From: Rhizophagus irregularis | Taxonomy: Eukaryota > Glomeromycota > Glomeromycetes > Glomerales > Glomeraceae | DNA length: 64,000 nucleotides | NCBI RefSeq assembly: GCF_026210795.1 | Contig: NC_089438.1 | Location: 1,633,501-1,697,500 of the forward strand | Direction: 5' to 3' | Shown here: one piece after another, positions 1 to 11,918 of the stretch | Layout of the letters: every line of letters starts with the position of its first letter | Numbering within the stretch: position 1 is the stretch's first letter | Made by a program: the position numbers and the translations under genes | The notes under the pieces: model-generated | Database searches by the model: none | The model's input: the letters and a program-made list of their open reading frames with translations, nothing else | What the model was told of the DNA's origin: nothing

Positions 1-1440
1 TCTAACATATTGAGAGATACTAAGATGACGACGCATCTTCAGCTCCTACCTATATTAGTATTGTTCGGGATCCTGCTAATTTCTGGCACACCCCTAATGA
101 TAAAATGAATGTTTATAATGCTTTATAATAATGCATTGTAAAGATTTTAAATGTGCTAAGTTATAGCATTATACTGTTATATTTGAGTCATGAAAAATCA
201 ATTTACACGTATACAAAATTAGCATAGCTGGGTGTCCTATATGCACAGCGCTTTTGGCTAAATCTGGTATAACTTCGAATTTATAGTGTAATCTTACTAA
301 GCGGGCTACAAATCAATAAAACTGTCAAAAACATTATGAATCTCTTAACTATTAAATCCATATAAATTTGGTATAGGTTGATAAAGAATAGATATAATTC
401 ACTAAAAACACTATAAATCATTAAAACACTATAGACTATTTACAATTATAAAAACGGTTAAAACTAACTGTTATTCTGGTTTAAATCCTGTAGTAGTGTA
501 GGCGCTAAACTACAATATAGGTATAGTAGTGAAACATCAGAAATGTGGTATTTTTTATGTTCATTATCCATTTAAGAAACTTTTCAAAGAATAGTAGATT
601 TATCCATATGACTGAAAGATCATATAAAGATGGGGAATTTAAAGCTGGAAGACGTTCAATTTACATTTATGTGACTTCTTAGTATTGATTGTGAAAATAT
701 CATAGAGTGCGCAAATGATCATCTGAAAAAATGCATTACAGCTAAAAAGGCGCAGTACATCTATACAAAAGAATATGAAAAAAGGAGAAAGTATTGATGA
801 GATTTTTATAAATTATTCTGTATATCTACAGCGTGATTATCATAAGCATAATACAGACTATGAATTTAGAGAAAGAATTGTATAATAGTGCACAACAGGC
901 TTGGAGAACTTATAAGATGATCCTGATGAAAAGAAGTTTTTAGGTTTAATTATAAGAATTCCTATAATCAATATGTATTGTATTATAATTGAGAAATTCT
1001 AGCTACTGCATATTATCAGAATAGTCCTATTTTATTTCTTCATGTAAGTGGGTAGAAAAGAATTTTATTTGTATACTATAATAATTATATATGATCATGT
1101 AACAGGATGAGGAATAATTATTTACCCCAGTATCACCCCAAGATTTCTAAGTAAAATTCCACTTTCACGTGACCGGTGATGTTTAAGGGGGCGTGAAAAA
1201 AAGTTTTTTCACCACTAAAAATTTTCAAGTCCCCAGAATACTTATGAAAAAATGAAAACGGTGGGTGTGACACAGGGTGACATTTTATGCAGGTCATGTG
1301 GGGTGAAAAATCTTGGGGGAAGATAGGAATAATTAGTCTCACCCGGGGTGAGGAATAAATTCAGGTCAAAAATTTTGAAAATTCAAAAAATATATTATCG
1401 GTGACAATCACCGGAGTATCACCGGTGATCTTTAATTTCT
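1..1440. other. Intergenic, no gene recognised
   Basis: This AT-rich stretch has stop codons in every frame and no convincing exon chain. Around 1100-1430 there are several ggtgatac/accggtgat-type words, including the palindrome atcaccggtgat near 1417, and a loosely inverted pair (tatcaccccaagattt near 1130; aaatcttggggg near 1305). These look like remains of a short repeat. The 69-codon minus-strand open stretch at 1133-1342 lies inside this repeat and I do not regard it as a gene. Confidence 0.5.
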
Positions 1441-1458
1441 AAAATCTATATCTATATC

Positions 1459-1811
1459 TCTATCTATATATTAAAAAACACTGCAATCACGTGGGCGTTA
1501 TGTTTAGATTAACCATATAAATAAGTCATTTGAATTGTGTAACCCTATTCGTCGCCAATGTTACACAAGACCAAAAAAGGAAATTTTATTTCTGGCGAAA
1601 AACTGAAATCGTCGGTTACACAGGAATCCATAAAAGGAAATTGTCGGTTACGCAAATTTCCAAAAAAGGAAATTTTGTCTTCTGTTACTTTTCAGAGAAA
1701 TTAAAAAAATTGTGTTGCTCAAATTTCCAAAAAAGGAAATTCTTTGCAGATCTTTTAATTCTGGCCAGAATTACATATTAACTGTTGTCGTAGACAACAG
1801 GTGAACACTAG
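1459..1811 (+). mobile_element. Helitron-like non-autonomous element, copy 1
   Basis: The right end shows the Helitron 3' signature: a perfect 8-bp stem with a 3-base loop (1782-1800) followed 7 bases later by the terminal CTAG (1808-1811), then T. A plausible left end is the TC-rich start tctatctatatattaaaa near 1459, as Helitrons begin with TC. The body contains repeated ccaaaaaaggaaattt units and the palindrome-like ctggccagaatta. A related sequence follows directly (copy 2). No Rep/helicase coding is present, so it would be non-autonomous. The 3' end is well supported; the 5' end is inferred. Confidence 0.5.
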
Positions 1812-1837
1812 TACTATATAATAATTGTTTTTGTAAC

Positions 1838-2095
1838 GTTTAGACTACCTGTATAAATAAATTTGAATTGCGTAACATTGCTCCTATTGGGCACTTTATC
1901 ACGTGACGTTACACCAACATCCAAAAAAGGAAATTTTGCTTCCCACAAAAATAGGGAATTTTGGTTTCACAAATACTCCATAAAAGGAAATTTCTGCGCC
2001 GATCACATAATTCCGGCCAGAATTAATTGTTACATGCAGGTCACGCTTTTTTTATATGTATGTTTACCGTTGCAAAGCAACGGGTTAACGGCTAG
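1838..2095 (+). mobile_element. Helitron-like non-autonomous element, copy 2 (3' part)
   Basis: This stretch is similar to 1503-1811: both have tttaga-tta/cta, tataaataa, ttgaattg-gtaac, several ccaaaaaaggaaatttt units and a gccagaatta palindrome. It ends in its own hairpin (7-bp stem CCGTTGC/GCAACGG with loop AAA, 2067-2083), then gttaacgg and the terminal CTAG at 2092-2095, followed by T. Hairpin plus CTAG is the standard Helitron 3' end. No clear separate 5' TC end is visible, so this may be a second right end in a compound element or a truncated insertion. Confidence 0.5.
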
Positions 2096-2555
2096 TAACA
2101 AATAATTTATAATTTTAATAAACATTTTTGTAATTTTTTAATTACAAGTGTTTAAGTATTTAAGATAGTAAATATTCCTTTGCTTTTTATTCAACCATGA
2201 AAATTTTTCTAAGATAAAAAATACAAAATAAAATTCACCATGTTAGCATGTTTTTGAAATAGTTATTCATACTTTGAGCAGAGTTAAAAATGATGTAAAG
2301 TTAGTTCTGCCTGAAATTTCGCCCTAATGCGGTACGGTGGTGATTACTACTGAAGATTTAGCAATTTTCTTATTATTACAGTTTACTGTATTTAAGACAA
2401 TGAACATTAATGTATTCTCAAAATATTTATTGTTAATAAAGAAAATAATAATAATAATAATGCTAATAATACTACAAAATATACTAAAATAAACATTATC
2501 TAATGTGTTAATTAATAACATACAAAAAAAAAAAATTTCTTGATATTTGAATTTT
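2096..2555. other. Intergenic, downstream of the KICS2-like gene
   Basis: AT-rich sequence with poly-A/T tracts and an (ata)n-like run near 2446. The minus-strand gene ends at 2556, so the right part is probably its 3' untranslated region. I see no other feature. Confidence 0.4.
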
Positions 2556-4767
2556 CTAATTGTTTAAACTTTCTAATACTTCCTTACCACTCAACTTACT
2601 AGCCAAATCCATAATAAATTCTAATACATTATTATCCGGTTGTTTTGGTTGTTTCTCTTGTTTCTCAAATATAATGACTAAGCTAACGAATTCATCAATA
2701 CGAATAAAATAATAAGAGTTTCCAACCGTTATATCATGAAAATAATGTGGTGTAGTTCGGCTGAAAGGTGTTTCTCTATTTGGATCTTTATCTTGCATTA
2801 TTGATATAATATTTGGCAAATGATTTTCTGGTTTTTCCTAATAATAAGTTAATAAAAGATATTAAAAGTTATGAAAAGATTTTATTTTCAATTGAACTTA
2901 AGAGCGTATGATTTATAAATAAATATTCTATTAATGTACTAATAATATATACATAAACCTCAAAAATACACAAATAATTAAAATATAACTAACCTTAGGA
3001 CTACAGTAAATCCACGGGAACGAATTTATACCTGTTGGTTTGTTGTATTGTACCCCGCTGCCAACATATCCTTGTGGATAAAATGGTATGTCATTGCTTA
3101 CTTCATATAATAATGAAATACTAAATGCTCCTGACTTATTCTGATAATTTCGGATCCTATATGTTTCAAGTAATTAATAATTGTAAAAAAAATTTTCAAA
3201 TAAATCGTTCAAAATATGTGTACAAACATTCCATGATAATCAGTATCAACTTTTCTCCATAATGATCTGATATCTCCTCCAAAAATTGTCTCCCTTTCTA
3301 AAAGTACATGCATAAAATACAACGTCATCCTGGAAGTAAGGTTAGATAAAAGCTTTTCAAGCCATTGTATGTTATTAGGTGAATCATTTCCACGTTTAAC
3401 CTGCTTTGACTGCTTCTGTTTATATATAATTAGTGGACGGTCTTGTGTAACAAAAAACTATCAGTAAATGATATCATTACCTCTGAAGAGAAAAAATTAG
3501 ATATAGCGAATGAAAAGGCACTTGTAGGTTCTTCACTGCGATTGCTCGATTTCTTCTATAAATAATCCATATATAAATTGATGATACATATTCATCCTTC
3601 GCTAAAATTATTTATTTACCTCAGGATATACTTGTTTTGAGCAAACCTCTCTCCAAGAAGAAAGATTTGATTTTGCTGTATAAAGAAAAATTGCCGAATT
3701 TTTAAAGTTATATGTCACAATCGCCTTACGTGCCATAAAAAGATATTTTAAAATCTTCAATTCGCTTCTAAATTAATGATAAACATGCCAAATAAAAGTG
3801 AAAATATTAAATTTAAATTTAAATAGAAAACAACACAAACCTACTTACTCGACTCCTATACCTAATGGCCCCAATTTTTCATTTAATCTGTGTTCTTCAG
3901 CTTTAGATCTAACAGGTTCGATATCATTAACAATTTTCTCATCATTAATGTTCGAGAAATGTGTAGGAATGGATCTATAACTAAAAGAAACAAATTGTAC
4001 TTTAAAAGAACAAGAAAGAAATTTCTGAATGATCTGAATGATTAAACTTACATCACGATTTGTGATTGTCGAATTTCTATAAAATCCTGTAAAGTTTTGC
4101 AAAGATCGTCTACATCTAACTGTTCTCCATTATTTCCATTATTGAAAGTAATTGTAGATGAAGATAACTTATATAGATTTTTTACCAAATTTAAAGCTTC
4201 AGTGTATAACGCGTATAAGTACTTTGAAATTTATAAAAAGAACGTATAAATATTTCTCAAAGATGCTATTTAATTAATAATAAAGAAACAACGCGCGGTA
4301 TATTGAATGCATTTAATCCGTTCGAATAATTCAATAATTCTCTATCCTTGTGCAATACACAAAATCGAGAACTATTAGATAGTTCATTATAAGTTAAAAT
4401 TTAGGAATAATTCCAATTGTTTTAAATCGTTCTAAAAGAACGTAATTGTTTCACCCGATTATAATATTCGAATATTGGTAATGCATATGTGAAATATAAT
4501 AAAAACTTACATCTTCTTTTCTTCTGAAGAGCTTTGTTTTTAAATAATCTAACGAAGTATAAGATTGTTCACACTTTGTAAGAGTTTGAAGTATAGAACC
4601 TAGTTGAACGTTTGACTATATACGCACACGTTAGTGAAAAGGAATGTACAATACACAATAAAAAATAAGTAAAAATTTACTTTTGGAATTTTATTAAAAC
4701 ACTTAGTCGCTGTACCAAAATCAAAGCAACCAAGTGCTTGAAAATATTCTTTGATCAACTGTTGCAT
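2556..4767 (-). CDS. KICS2: KICS2/C12orf66-like KICSTOR subunit
   Basis: In animals KICS2 is a subunit of KICSTOR, the complex that tethers GATOR1 to lysosomes and lets amino-acid shortage switch off TORC1. I assembled about nine minus-strand exons with GT-AG introns, from ATG at 4767 (MQQLIKEYFQALGCFDF) to a stop at 2556, about 460 residues. Three blocks align by eye with the animal family: the N-terminal block (EYFQALGCFDF), a central block (WLEKLLSNLTSRMTLYFMHV, from the exon around 3300-3440) and the C-terminal block (LPNIISIMQDKD, then FVSLVIIFEKQE). Length is close to the animal protein. No signal peptide or membrane segment is seen. The gene lies tail-to-head behind the OB-fold gene. 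Other KICSTOR members are not in this window. The family call is recognition by eye, not a search. Confidence 0.72.
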
Positions 4768-5206
4768 TGTATTTTTTAAAAGAAATGATATTTATTTTAC
4801 TAATTTGTCTTTATAATAAAATATACAGTAACTTTATAAAACAATTAAGTATGTAAATAAATATTTGCTATATGATATTTTAATATTCACGTTTTTTCAT
4901 TGTTGTAACTTTTTTCTTTACAATAAATATTACATATACAGTAGGTCGCGCGGAAATAAGATGGATGTTTACACATTTCATCCAATAAATTTCATCCAAT
5001 AAATTTCATACAATAAACCAATCAAATTTAAGATCTATTTCGTTGATTTTTTAATTAGGATTTTTTTTTGTAGACATTATTTCCTGCGTAAACAAAAGAA
5101 AATATGCAAAAATTTGAAAACGGATAATTGAAATTTGAAGCCAATCAGAAAATTTATTAATTCATTGGGTGGTAAAAAATGATATCTATACATAATATGA
5201 CTCGGT
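4768..5206. promoter_or_regulatory. Spacer between two minus-strand genes
   Basis: This 439-base stretch holds the 3' end of the OB-fold gene and the promoter of the KICS2-like gene. It contains short direct repeats of aataaatttcat(c/a)caat (about 4978-5015). No open reading frame of note is seen. Confidence 0.35.
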
Positions 5207-7954
5207 TTACGATTCAGTCTTGATAGCGTTAATCTGATATTTTCCGGATTTCTTTTTTTTAGAGAAAAAATTGAATTATGTATTTAAAAGAATGATTATA
5301 ATTCGAATAAAAGCTAACGTTATCATAAAGAACTTACCAAAAATGATAGACAACACCACAACCATTTGCCCTTTAAAATTGTACTCTGCGAGTTTCCAAG
5401 TATAGAACGGATTAAAGGTTTTGTTAGCTTTTGATGATAATGACCAGTTGATCGAAGAATATCCTAAGTAATAAATTTTCGTTTAGATTGTTATATAATA
5501 TTAATGAATAAAAATACGGAATCTATTATGATACTACTTCTGAAACAGAGCCAACTGCTTCGGCAAGAATTTCACCAGTATTATCTTGTAAATGCCATAT
5601 TATTATACTCTTTGAATCATTCTTTATGTTCCATCCGGCGATTGAGACATGAGTGATAAAATGGTCCACATATAATGCACTGTTGGACAATTTAATAATA
5701 TTTTTTAATGGGACATGTAAATGCCTTCTTAAGGTATTAGTTGCTAGCCATCCCGTTGCCAAGCTAACTATTTATTGAATTATTTATTTAGAATTGACGT
5801 TAAAAAATGTGAATTATTTTAAAATGTTTATTTACCATTATATATCAATGTGCCATATGAAACATCTCCAACAACTTCGGTTAAACCATTCATGTCTTTA
5901 AAGGTTCTTAGACCTTCTAGTACTATATATTGTCCTATGTAATATTGTGATGTAGTGCGTCCAATACTCCCCCAAAGTGTTACATTTGTACCCCCTAGTA
6001 AAAAATATATATATATTAATAAATTTATAGTTTAAATTTCGAATTTAATTTGTTGTTCTCTTACCGGTTTTGTCACTAATTTTTATCACGTACATATCGA
6101 TTGAACACCCATTATATTCTTGTTTACACTTAAACAATAAATCCTGAATTAATAACTCTCTAGGAAAAGTTTATAAATAAGAGAATACTCACATTTTCCG
6201 AGATGCTATCTATTCTTCCAAAAAGCGTGACATTTATACCTTGTAATGGCATATTATTAATGTAAAAACGATCCGCATGAAATTTGTAGTCTACTAAATA
6301 CTAAAAATTTTGAACATATTTAACAAAACGCTTTATAAAAATAATTTCAAAATTGTCTGAATAAATATTTACCGATTTATCTTGAAAGTTTAATTTGCTT
6401 TTAGGATCATTCTTAAACTTTTTGACATTCGGATCCTGCATAATTATACTTTTAATAATTATAATAATTTATCCTGTTTAACTTTACAAAACTAACCTTA
6501 ATAAGTTCGCTCAATGGCAAACAAAACAACGTGGTGCAATCTGTATACATGAAGACGAGGTCTCCGGGGCTTCTTTCTTCAATATATGGCATATGTATCC
6601 CTAAAAAATCTCCCTAATAATTAAATTTAAGTAAATAACACATCAAAATAAATGGTATAATAGAATTCGAAACCTTCTTACCATTTTAAATAAATCAATC
6701 ATATTCATCTGCAAATCGAACAAAATAAGAGTAGCTGTCATAGAGCTTGACATATCGCGAAGATTGATACGTATTTGCTTGTAAAATCCCGGATAATTTG
6801 CCGGTTCCTCATTCTCGATATGCACAACCTAAATAAAGATATGTTTATTAGTATCTATTACATATTGCTTGTACAAAAGAAACTTACCCTTGTCCAAAAG
6901 TTATATACTCTCCCTTTATAAAAATCGGTTATTGAGAATTCTGATATAGAACTAGGAAACTCTCTTTCTATAAAACTTTCGTCTGCTGAAGTAAGTATGA
7001 TAATTAGATTCTCGGTTTGAAGAATTAATCGAGAATTCCTTCTTGACAATCCGGAACGATTGAATCTCACTCGACGATTAACTTTCTATAAAGGGATAAT
7101 GATAAGTTTTATTAAACAAACATTTCATTTGAGAAGCAAATATCTTACTTCTTCAAACAAGTGCTCATATTTGATAAATCTTTGATCAAGTATCATATCA
7201 ACCGTTTTAGACTTAGCATAACTGTCAATCAAAGTAATATAACGTATGTAAATAATTAAGGTTAAATATGGTTAAATGTAAATCCTCATAGTTAAATCAT
7301 AACTAAAAAAGGATATAAATTGTGCCTAGTTTTTGACTTCTTCTGGATTTTACAACTATTAGTTCATAGCTTCTTACTTCAGTATTATTAGGAAAACATA
7401 ATGAGTCCATTAAACAAAAGTCTGGGAATTAAACAATCAAATTAACCCAATGTTTAAGGAAATCAAATATTCGACCTAGATATTACAGACGTACTTTTAG
7501 CTATACCAATTCTTTCATCGGCACTTTCAGCTTTCCACTATAAAATAAATTAATATAATTAATATAATTAATCTAAAAACACGTGACTGGATTTAATGGT
7601 ACATACTCTTGTTTCTAATTCGCTCAAGGAAAGTAGTTCATTTTGTCCTTGTGGACAATAAACATAAATTTCTGCCATTCTAGCACTTAGCCAGCCCCTT
7701 TATAATAAAATGTAATAACTTATTATTTCAGAAAACTAACTCAATAGTGAGACAACGAGCATAACTTACCAAGACAACGGATCAGTTTCGGGATCCTCAT
7801 TAGCGTTTTCTTTCATATCTCCCATTTTTGCTTTCGGAATGATATTTTCTTTATTGTCTTCCTGTAAGCTCAGATTTGCCTGTCTTTTTTTAAACAGTTC
7901 AAGTACATTGTTGCTTATCATACAGCGATAATCGTCGACCAGCTGTTCAAACAT
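5207..7954 (-). CDS. Multi-OB-fold protein, RPA/RADX/shieldin-like, family unresolved
   Basis: I assembled about 15 minus-strand exons with GT-AG introns, from ATG at 7954 (MFEQLVDDYRCMISNN) to a stop at 5207 (ending YQINAIKTES), roughly 600 residues. Two or three segments have OB-fold rhythm. One (exons near 6640-6890) runs ITDFYKGRVYNFWTRV, then ATLILFDLQMNMIDLFKMGD, then FLGIHMPY. Another (exons near 5830-6150) runs CSIDMYVIKISDKTG, then NVTLWGSIG, then YIGQYIVLEG. The last exons end in ILKGKWLWC followed by SGKYQINAIKT. Proteins like this (RPA70, RADX, SHLD2, POT1/CTC1) bind single-stranded DNA; I cannot say which family this is. Three ACGCGT boxes lie 115-204 bases upstream, fitting a replication or repair role (inference). 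One donor (near 7303) is non-canonical-looking (gttatg), so that boundary is uncertain. Confidence 0.6.
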
Positions 7955-8068
7955 TTATGAAAAATCCTCGAAAGAAACCTAAAAGACTTAATTATTATCT
8001 GTTATTAATACTTTGTAAAGAAATTTAAAAAATATTCGAACGAAAATAATTGGTTGATCGAAAAATTA

Positions 8069-8158
8069 ACGCGTGGGGTTAAATTGACGCGTCAGTCGCG
8101 TCATAAGTTCTGAAGCTCACGTTACTTTACATTTCTTGGGTCACAGGCCATGACGCGT
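8069..8158. promoter_or_regulatory. Cluster of three MCB (ACGCGT) boxes
   Basis: ACGCGT occurs at 8069-8074, 8087-8092 and 8153-8158, 115 to 204 bases upstream of the OB-fold gene start. ACGCGT is the MluI cell-cycle box bound by the MBF (Mbp1/Swi6-type) factor in yeasts, which drives G1/S expression of DNA replication genes. Three copies in 90 bases of AT-rich DNA is striking. Function here is inferred. Confidence 0.5.
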
Positions 8159-8875
8159 CTGGTATTAAGGAATTTACAAAGAAATTACGCAACCCGATGT
8201 ATATCAATAAGAAATTTAATAATAGAGAGCAATATAGGTTTATGATGGATTTAGAAAACTCTTTGAGATAACGAATTGAATGATGCAAAAAGCGCAGAAT
8301 TATCGTAAAACTAGATTTATTTAATAATTTGATTTCATAACCCTCAATTGCTTAAAATTGCTTAAATATTAAAATCCTGCTTTTATTAAAGTTTTGTAAG
8401 TCTAAAAGTCTTACATTAAATATTATAAACCATTAAAATAATAAAATTCTTTTTTTCCATATTATGAATAAAAATATTATTAATAAATTATATAAGAATT
8501 TTTTTTGTAGAAAAATTTATTGGAATAATATATAAGAGGGGAGTACCAGAAAAATAATAATGAAGTGCCGTGACACTTATATATAATAAGTTTAAAGAGA
8601 TTCGTGGGATTTATTAGACCCACGTTTACATAAAGGGTATAATAAATAACGAAATTATGACAAATAAAATATAGAAAAAGTATATATTCTAAACTACCAG
8701 CGTTAATATTTAACTAACTCTTTTGAAGTAATGGATAAAGTGTAGTGAAGTAAAATTTTTTTTTTTCGTTGCCTTCAAAAAGAATCAAACCACCCATTTT
8801 ATATTAAAAATTAAACCCACACTAAAACAAATGATTCTATAAAAAAAAAAGAGAACTGAAGAACCTCTAATAACT
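8159..8875. other. Intergenic between OB-fold gene and septin 3' end
   Basis: AT-rich sequence with poly-T tracts (for example near 8757). The right part is probably the septin 3' untranslated region. No reading frame or repeat was recognised. Confidence 0.4.
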
Positions 8876-11158
8876 TCAAGCTTTGTTAAACGAAAAACCT
8901 TTCTTCTTTGCTTTTTCAGGAGTAATTGGTCTACCCGACTCCAATCGTCTTTTCTTTTCTTCTAATTCTAATCGCTGTTTCTCCAGAGCATCCTTCATTT
9001 CTTTATGGCGAGCGTATAACTCTTCTTCAGATTGTTTCAATTTAGCCTCCTTCTCCTGGACTTTCTGTTGGAATACCTGTTTCATTTCAGACTCCATTTT
9101 TTGTAATTTGGCTTCATGGAGCTGACGTTCTTCCTCCATCTTGGCGAGTGGGTTTACTTCCTTGAAAACAGTTTGGTCTTGCTGTACCCCCATAGTTTCA
9201 AGCTTCTCGGAACGATAGTTCTCGTATAGCACATCGTTGGTGTGTTCTTTGAGCTCTTCCATATGAGTTCTATATTTTAAGTATTTTAAAGTATTAATTG
9301 ATAGTCCGAGATAAATAAAATGTAAATAAGAATAATGAAAACAATGATAATAAACTGACCGAATAAGCATTTGTCGAAGTTTGACAAAATCGTTATGCTC
9401 TTCATTATCTACTTCAATTACACCCCATGGGTATTTACGACCACGAACGCGACGTCCATCAGGAAGTTCAACTTCTTTGTCGCTCCCAACAATTGCAAAT
9501 GGAATTTTGCTCTTTTAGATAATGAAAGATTTTCATAATAAATAAATTTATAATATTATGTCTGATATATATAGAATAATAAAACAAGTCGACATACTAT
9601 TATTTCCCTGTTCTCTGCTACCGTTTCTTCATCATCATATTCATACTGTGGAGCTTGATATATTTGAATTTTGTGATAAGCAATATCATCTAGAATACGT
9701 TGTTTGAATTGTTTAATTTCATCTTCGGTCAATGTATCTGATTTGGCAATTACAGGAATGAGGTTGACTTTGGTATGAAGTCGTCGCATAAATTCAACAT
9801 CTAAGGGCTTAAGTCTTTGTTTCAAAAATGAAGATAAGACGTGAGTTTACAGATTCTTTAATAGTATACCACAATTTCTTTTAAATTATAACATACGAAT
9901 GGCCAGTAGGAGCAATGAAGTAAATGCAAGCATGAACGCGATTATCAACCATCTTACGACGATTTACGCGATTTTCTTGCTCAAGATATGCATCAAAGCG
10001 AGTTTCGATATTTTCGAGAATTGGTTTCCAGCTAATAATTCAGAAATAAATGTGAGATAGGATAAAATATTTATGCAAACAAGATACAACATTTTTTTAC
10101 CTTTCCTCGTTGTTAACAAAATCACCAAAACCAGGAGTATCAACAACCGTAAGCCTTAGTTTAACGCCATTTTCTTCAATGTCTGTTATAGTTATTATAA
10201 AAGGATTATCACATCATATATGAAAATTTACCAAAATCAAAATCGGGAACATACCTGCACTGAGAGATTGGATTTCCACAGTCTTTGGTGTCTCATCTGA
10301 TGGTTCAGCTTCACCTTTGTTTGGATAGAGAGTGGTACCGAATAAAGTATTGACGAGGGTTGATTTACCTAGACCAGATTCGCCTAAAAAAAAAAAAATT
10401 AATTGCGACTTTAATTAGACAAGTTTTAATTTAATAAAATAATTAAATATAATACTTGCCAACTATCATCACCGTAAAGTGAAATCCTTTCTTCACAGAT
10501 TTCCTATGTACCTGGTTGGGAAGGTTAGCAAAACCGACATATCCTTGAAGTTTCTTTCGGATAACGCTATTAATTGCCGCCTAAAATATAATATAAAATG
10601 GGTTAGAATTAAATAATTCGAATTAAAGTTATGAAATGAATGTTAAAATATAATTTTTTTTTTTTGGGTCTGTTTCTTGATTTTTCTATTACACTTTTAT
10701 ATTTTTATAAATATGTATGTTGCCTTAACAATTACTTACTTTCAGCAGGCCTGAGGCCGGGCCACTTCCGGTTGTATCTGTTGATTTTTTTTTAAAAAAA
10801 AGATATAATGTGATATCAATTTATGTTATAATTACATTTTTTCGACTCCTCTATTTATTTACATAACTATTATGATTAAAAGTGACTACTATTTAGTATT
10901 TACGGCTAATATTTAGCAATCAGTTAAAGTTATATAAAATCCTAGATAAGCAATAATAATTTATATCATTTGATTTTAATTTCCAATAATTAAATAAATG
11001 ACCTCTCAGATGATGTCCAAGATTTCAAAGATGAAAGTTGATGCGAAATAAATACAAATAAAACACTACCCGATAAAAACATTTCAATTGCTTAACGGGT
11101 TTCATTTTATAAATAATATAAAAAATAAAATTACGTTATTAAGACACGTACCAGACAT
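8876..11158 (-). CDS. CDC3: Septin, Cdc3/AspB/Spn1 type
   Basis: Septins are GTP-binding proteins that polymerise into filaments and rings at septa, hyphal tips and branch points. The first coding exon is only ATG TCT G (11152-11158). It is followed by [13 protein letters not shown], then the septin polybasic region ([18 protein letters not shown]), the P-loop GESGLGKST, the G3 motif DTPGFGD, and the G4 motif AKSD. The septin unique element follows ([20 protein letters not shown], then WGVIEVDN). The last exon (to the stop at 8876) encodes a long charged coiled coil. The sequence around [14 protein letters not shown] and the long coiled coil match the Cdc3/AspB/Spn1 branch best. At least eight exons are needed. 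Partner septins are not in this window. Confidence 0.93.
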
Positions 11159-11918
11159 TATTATTAAGTATAGTACAAATGGGTTATGGTTAGGTATTAA
11201 AACGGTTAGGAGAGAGAAGGAAGCGTGGAATTATTAAATTAAATAAATCTATTGAAGGAATGTCTGGAGTTGGCGAAAAGACACACAACAACAATGCAAA
11301 CAGCACAGGTAGTTTTTCTGCCAAAGGCTAAAAGGTTGGAAGAATTTATTTTTGAGGGTGCGAACAGTTTGAGTTCAAGGTATCTTTTCGAACATGGTTG
11401 GGTTATCTTGCTGCATATTGTACAAAATAACCAAAAAAAGAAAATTTGTGCACCCTCGTTTTATATAAAATCTACTTTTTAGAGAATTATAAAACCAATC
11501 AATCCACTTGGTGTTTGCTTGCTTTCCAAGTTAATATAAAATGATCAAAATTGTGTGTTATTTTAGCATCGTACAAGGTGGTTTTGAATTCAGATAGGTA
11601 AAATACCATTAATAGTATTAAAAAAAAAAAAAATTTGTAAATATTACAGTTGTGATTGTTTAAAATTCGTTAGACCAATTACTGCATTTAATTGCCCTTT
11701 TCGAATCAGAGTCTATTTCATTATAAATTAATCAACGTGATAAGCAAAGCATTATTGTGCACAACATACTTGCATGTTATGATGATCATAACCTGCATTA
11801 TATAATTTTTTGACCGCTTTTGTGTTGCATTCCCGGAATTCCCGAATTTCACCAAGGATTCTATTAAATATCTGTCTATAAATATTTCGTATTATAAACA
11901 CAGTATTAAACTAATTAT
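11159..11918. other. Intergenic, septin promoter and EIPR1 3' region
   Basis: The left part is the septin promoter. A 76-codon open stretch (11252-11482, plus) shows no recognisable domain and contains the dispersed word ccaaaaaaagaaaattt, so I do not call it. Nothing else is supported. Confidence 0.4.

Noticed and set aside
9964-10146. Minus-strand 60-codon frame in the septin gene
   Set aside because: Runs through a septin intron and adjoining exons in the wrong frame.
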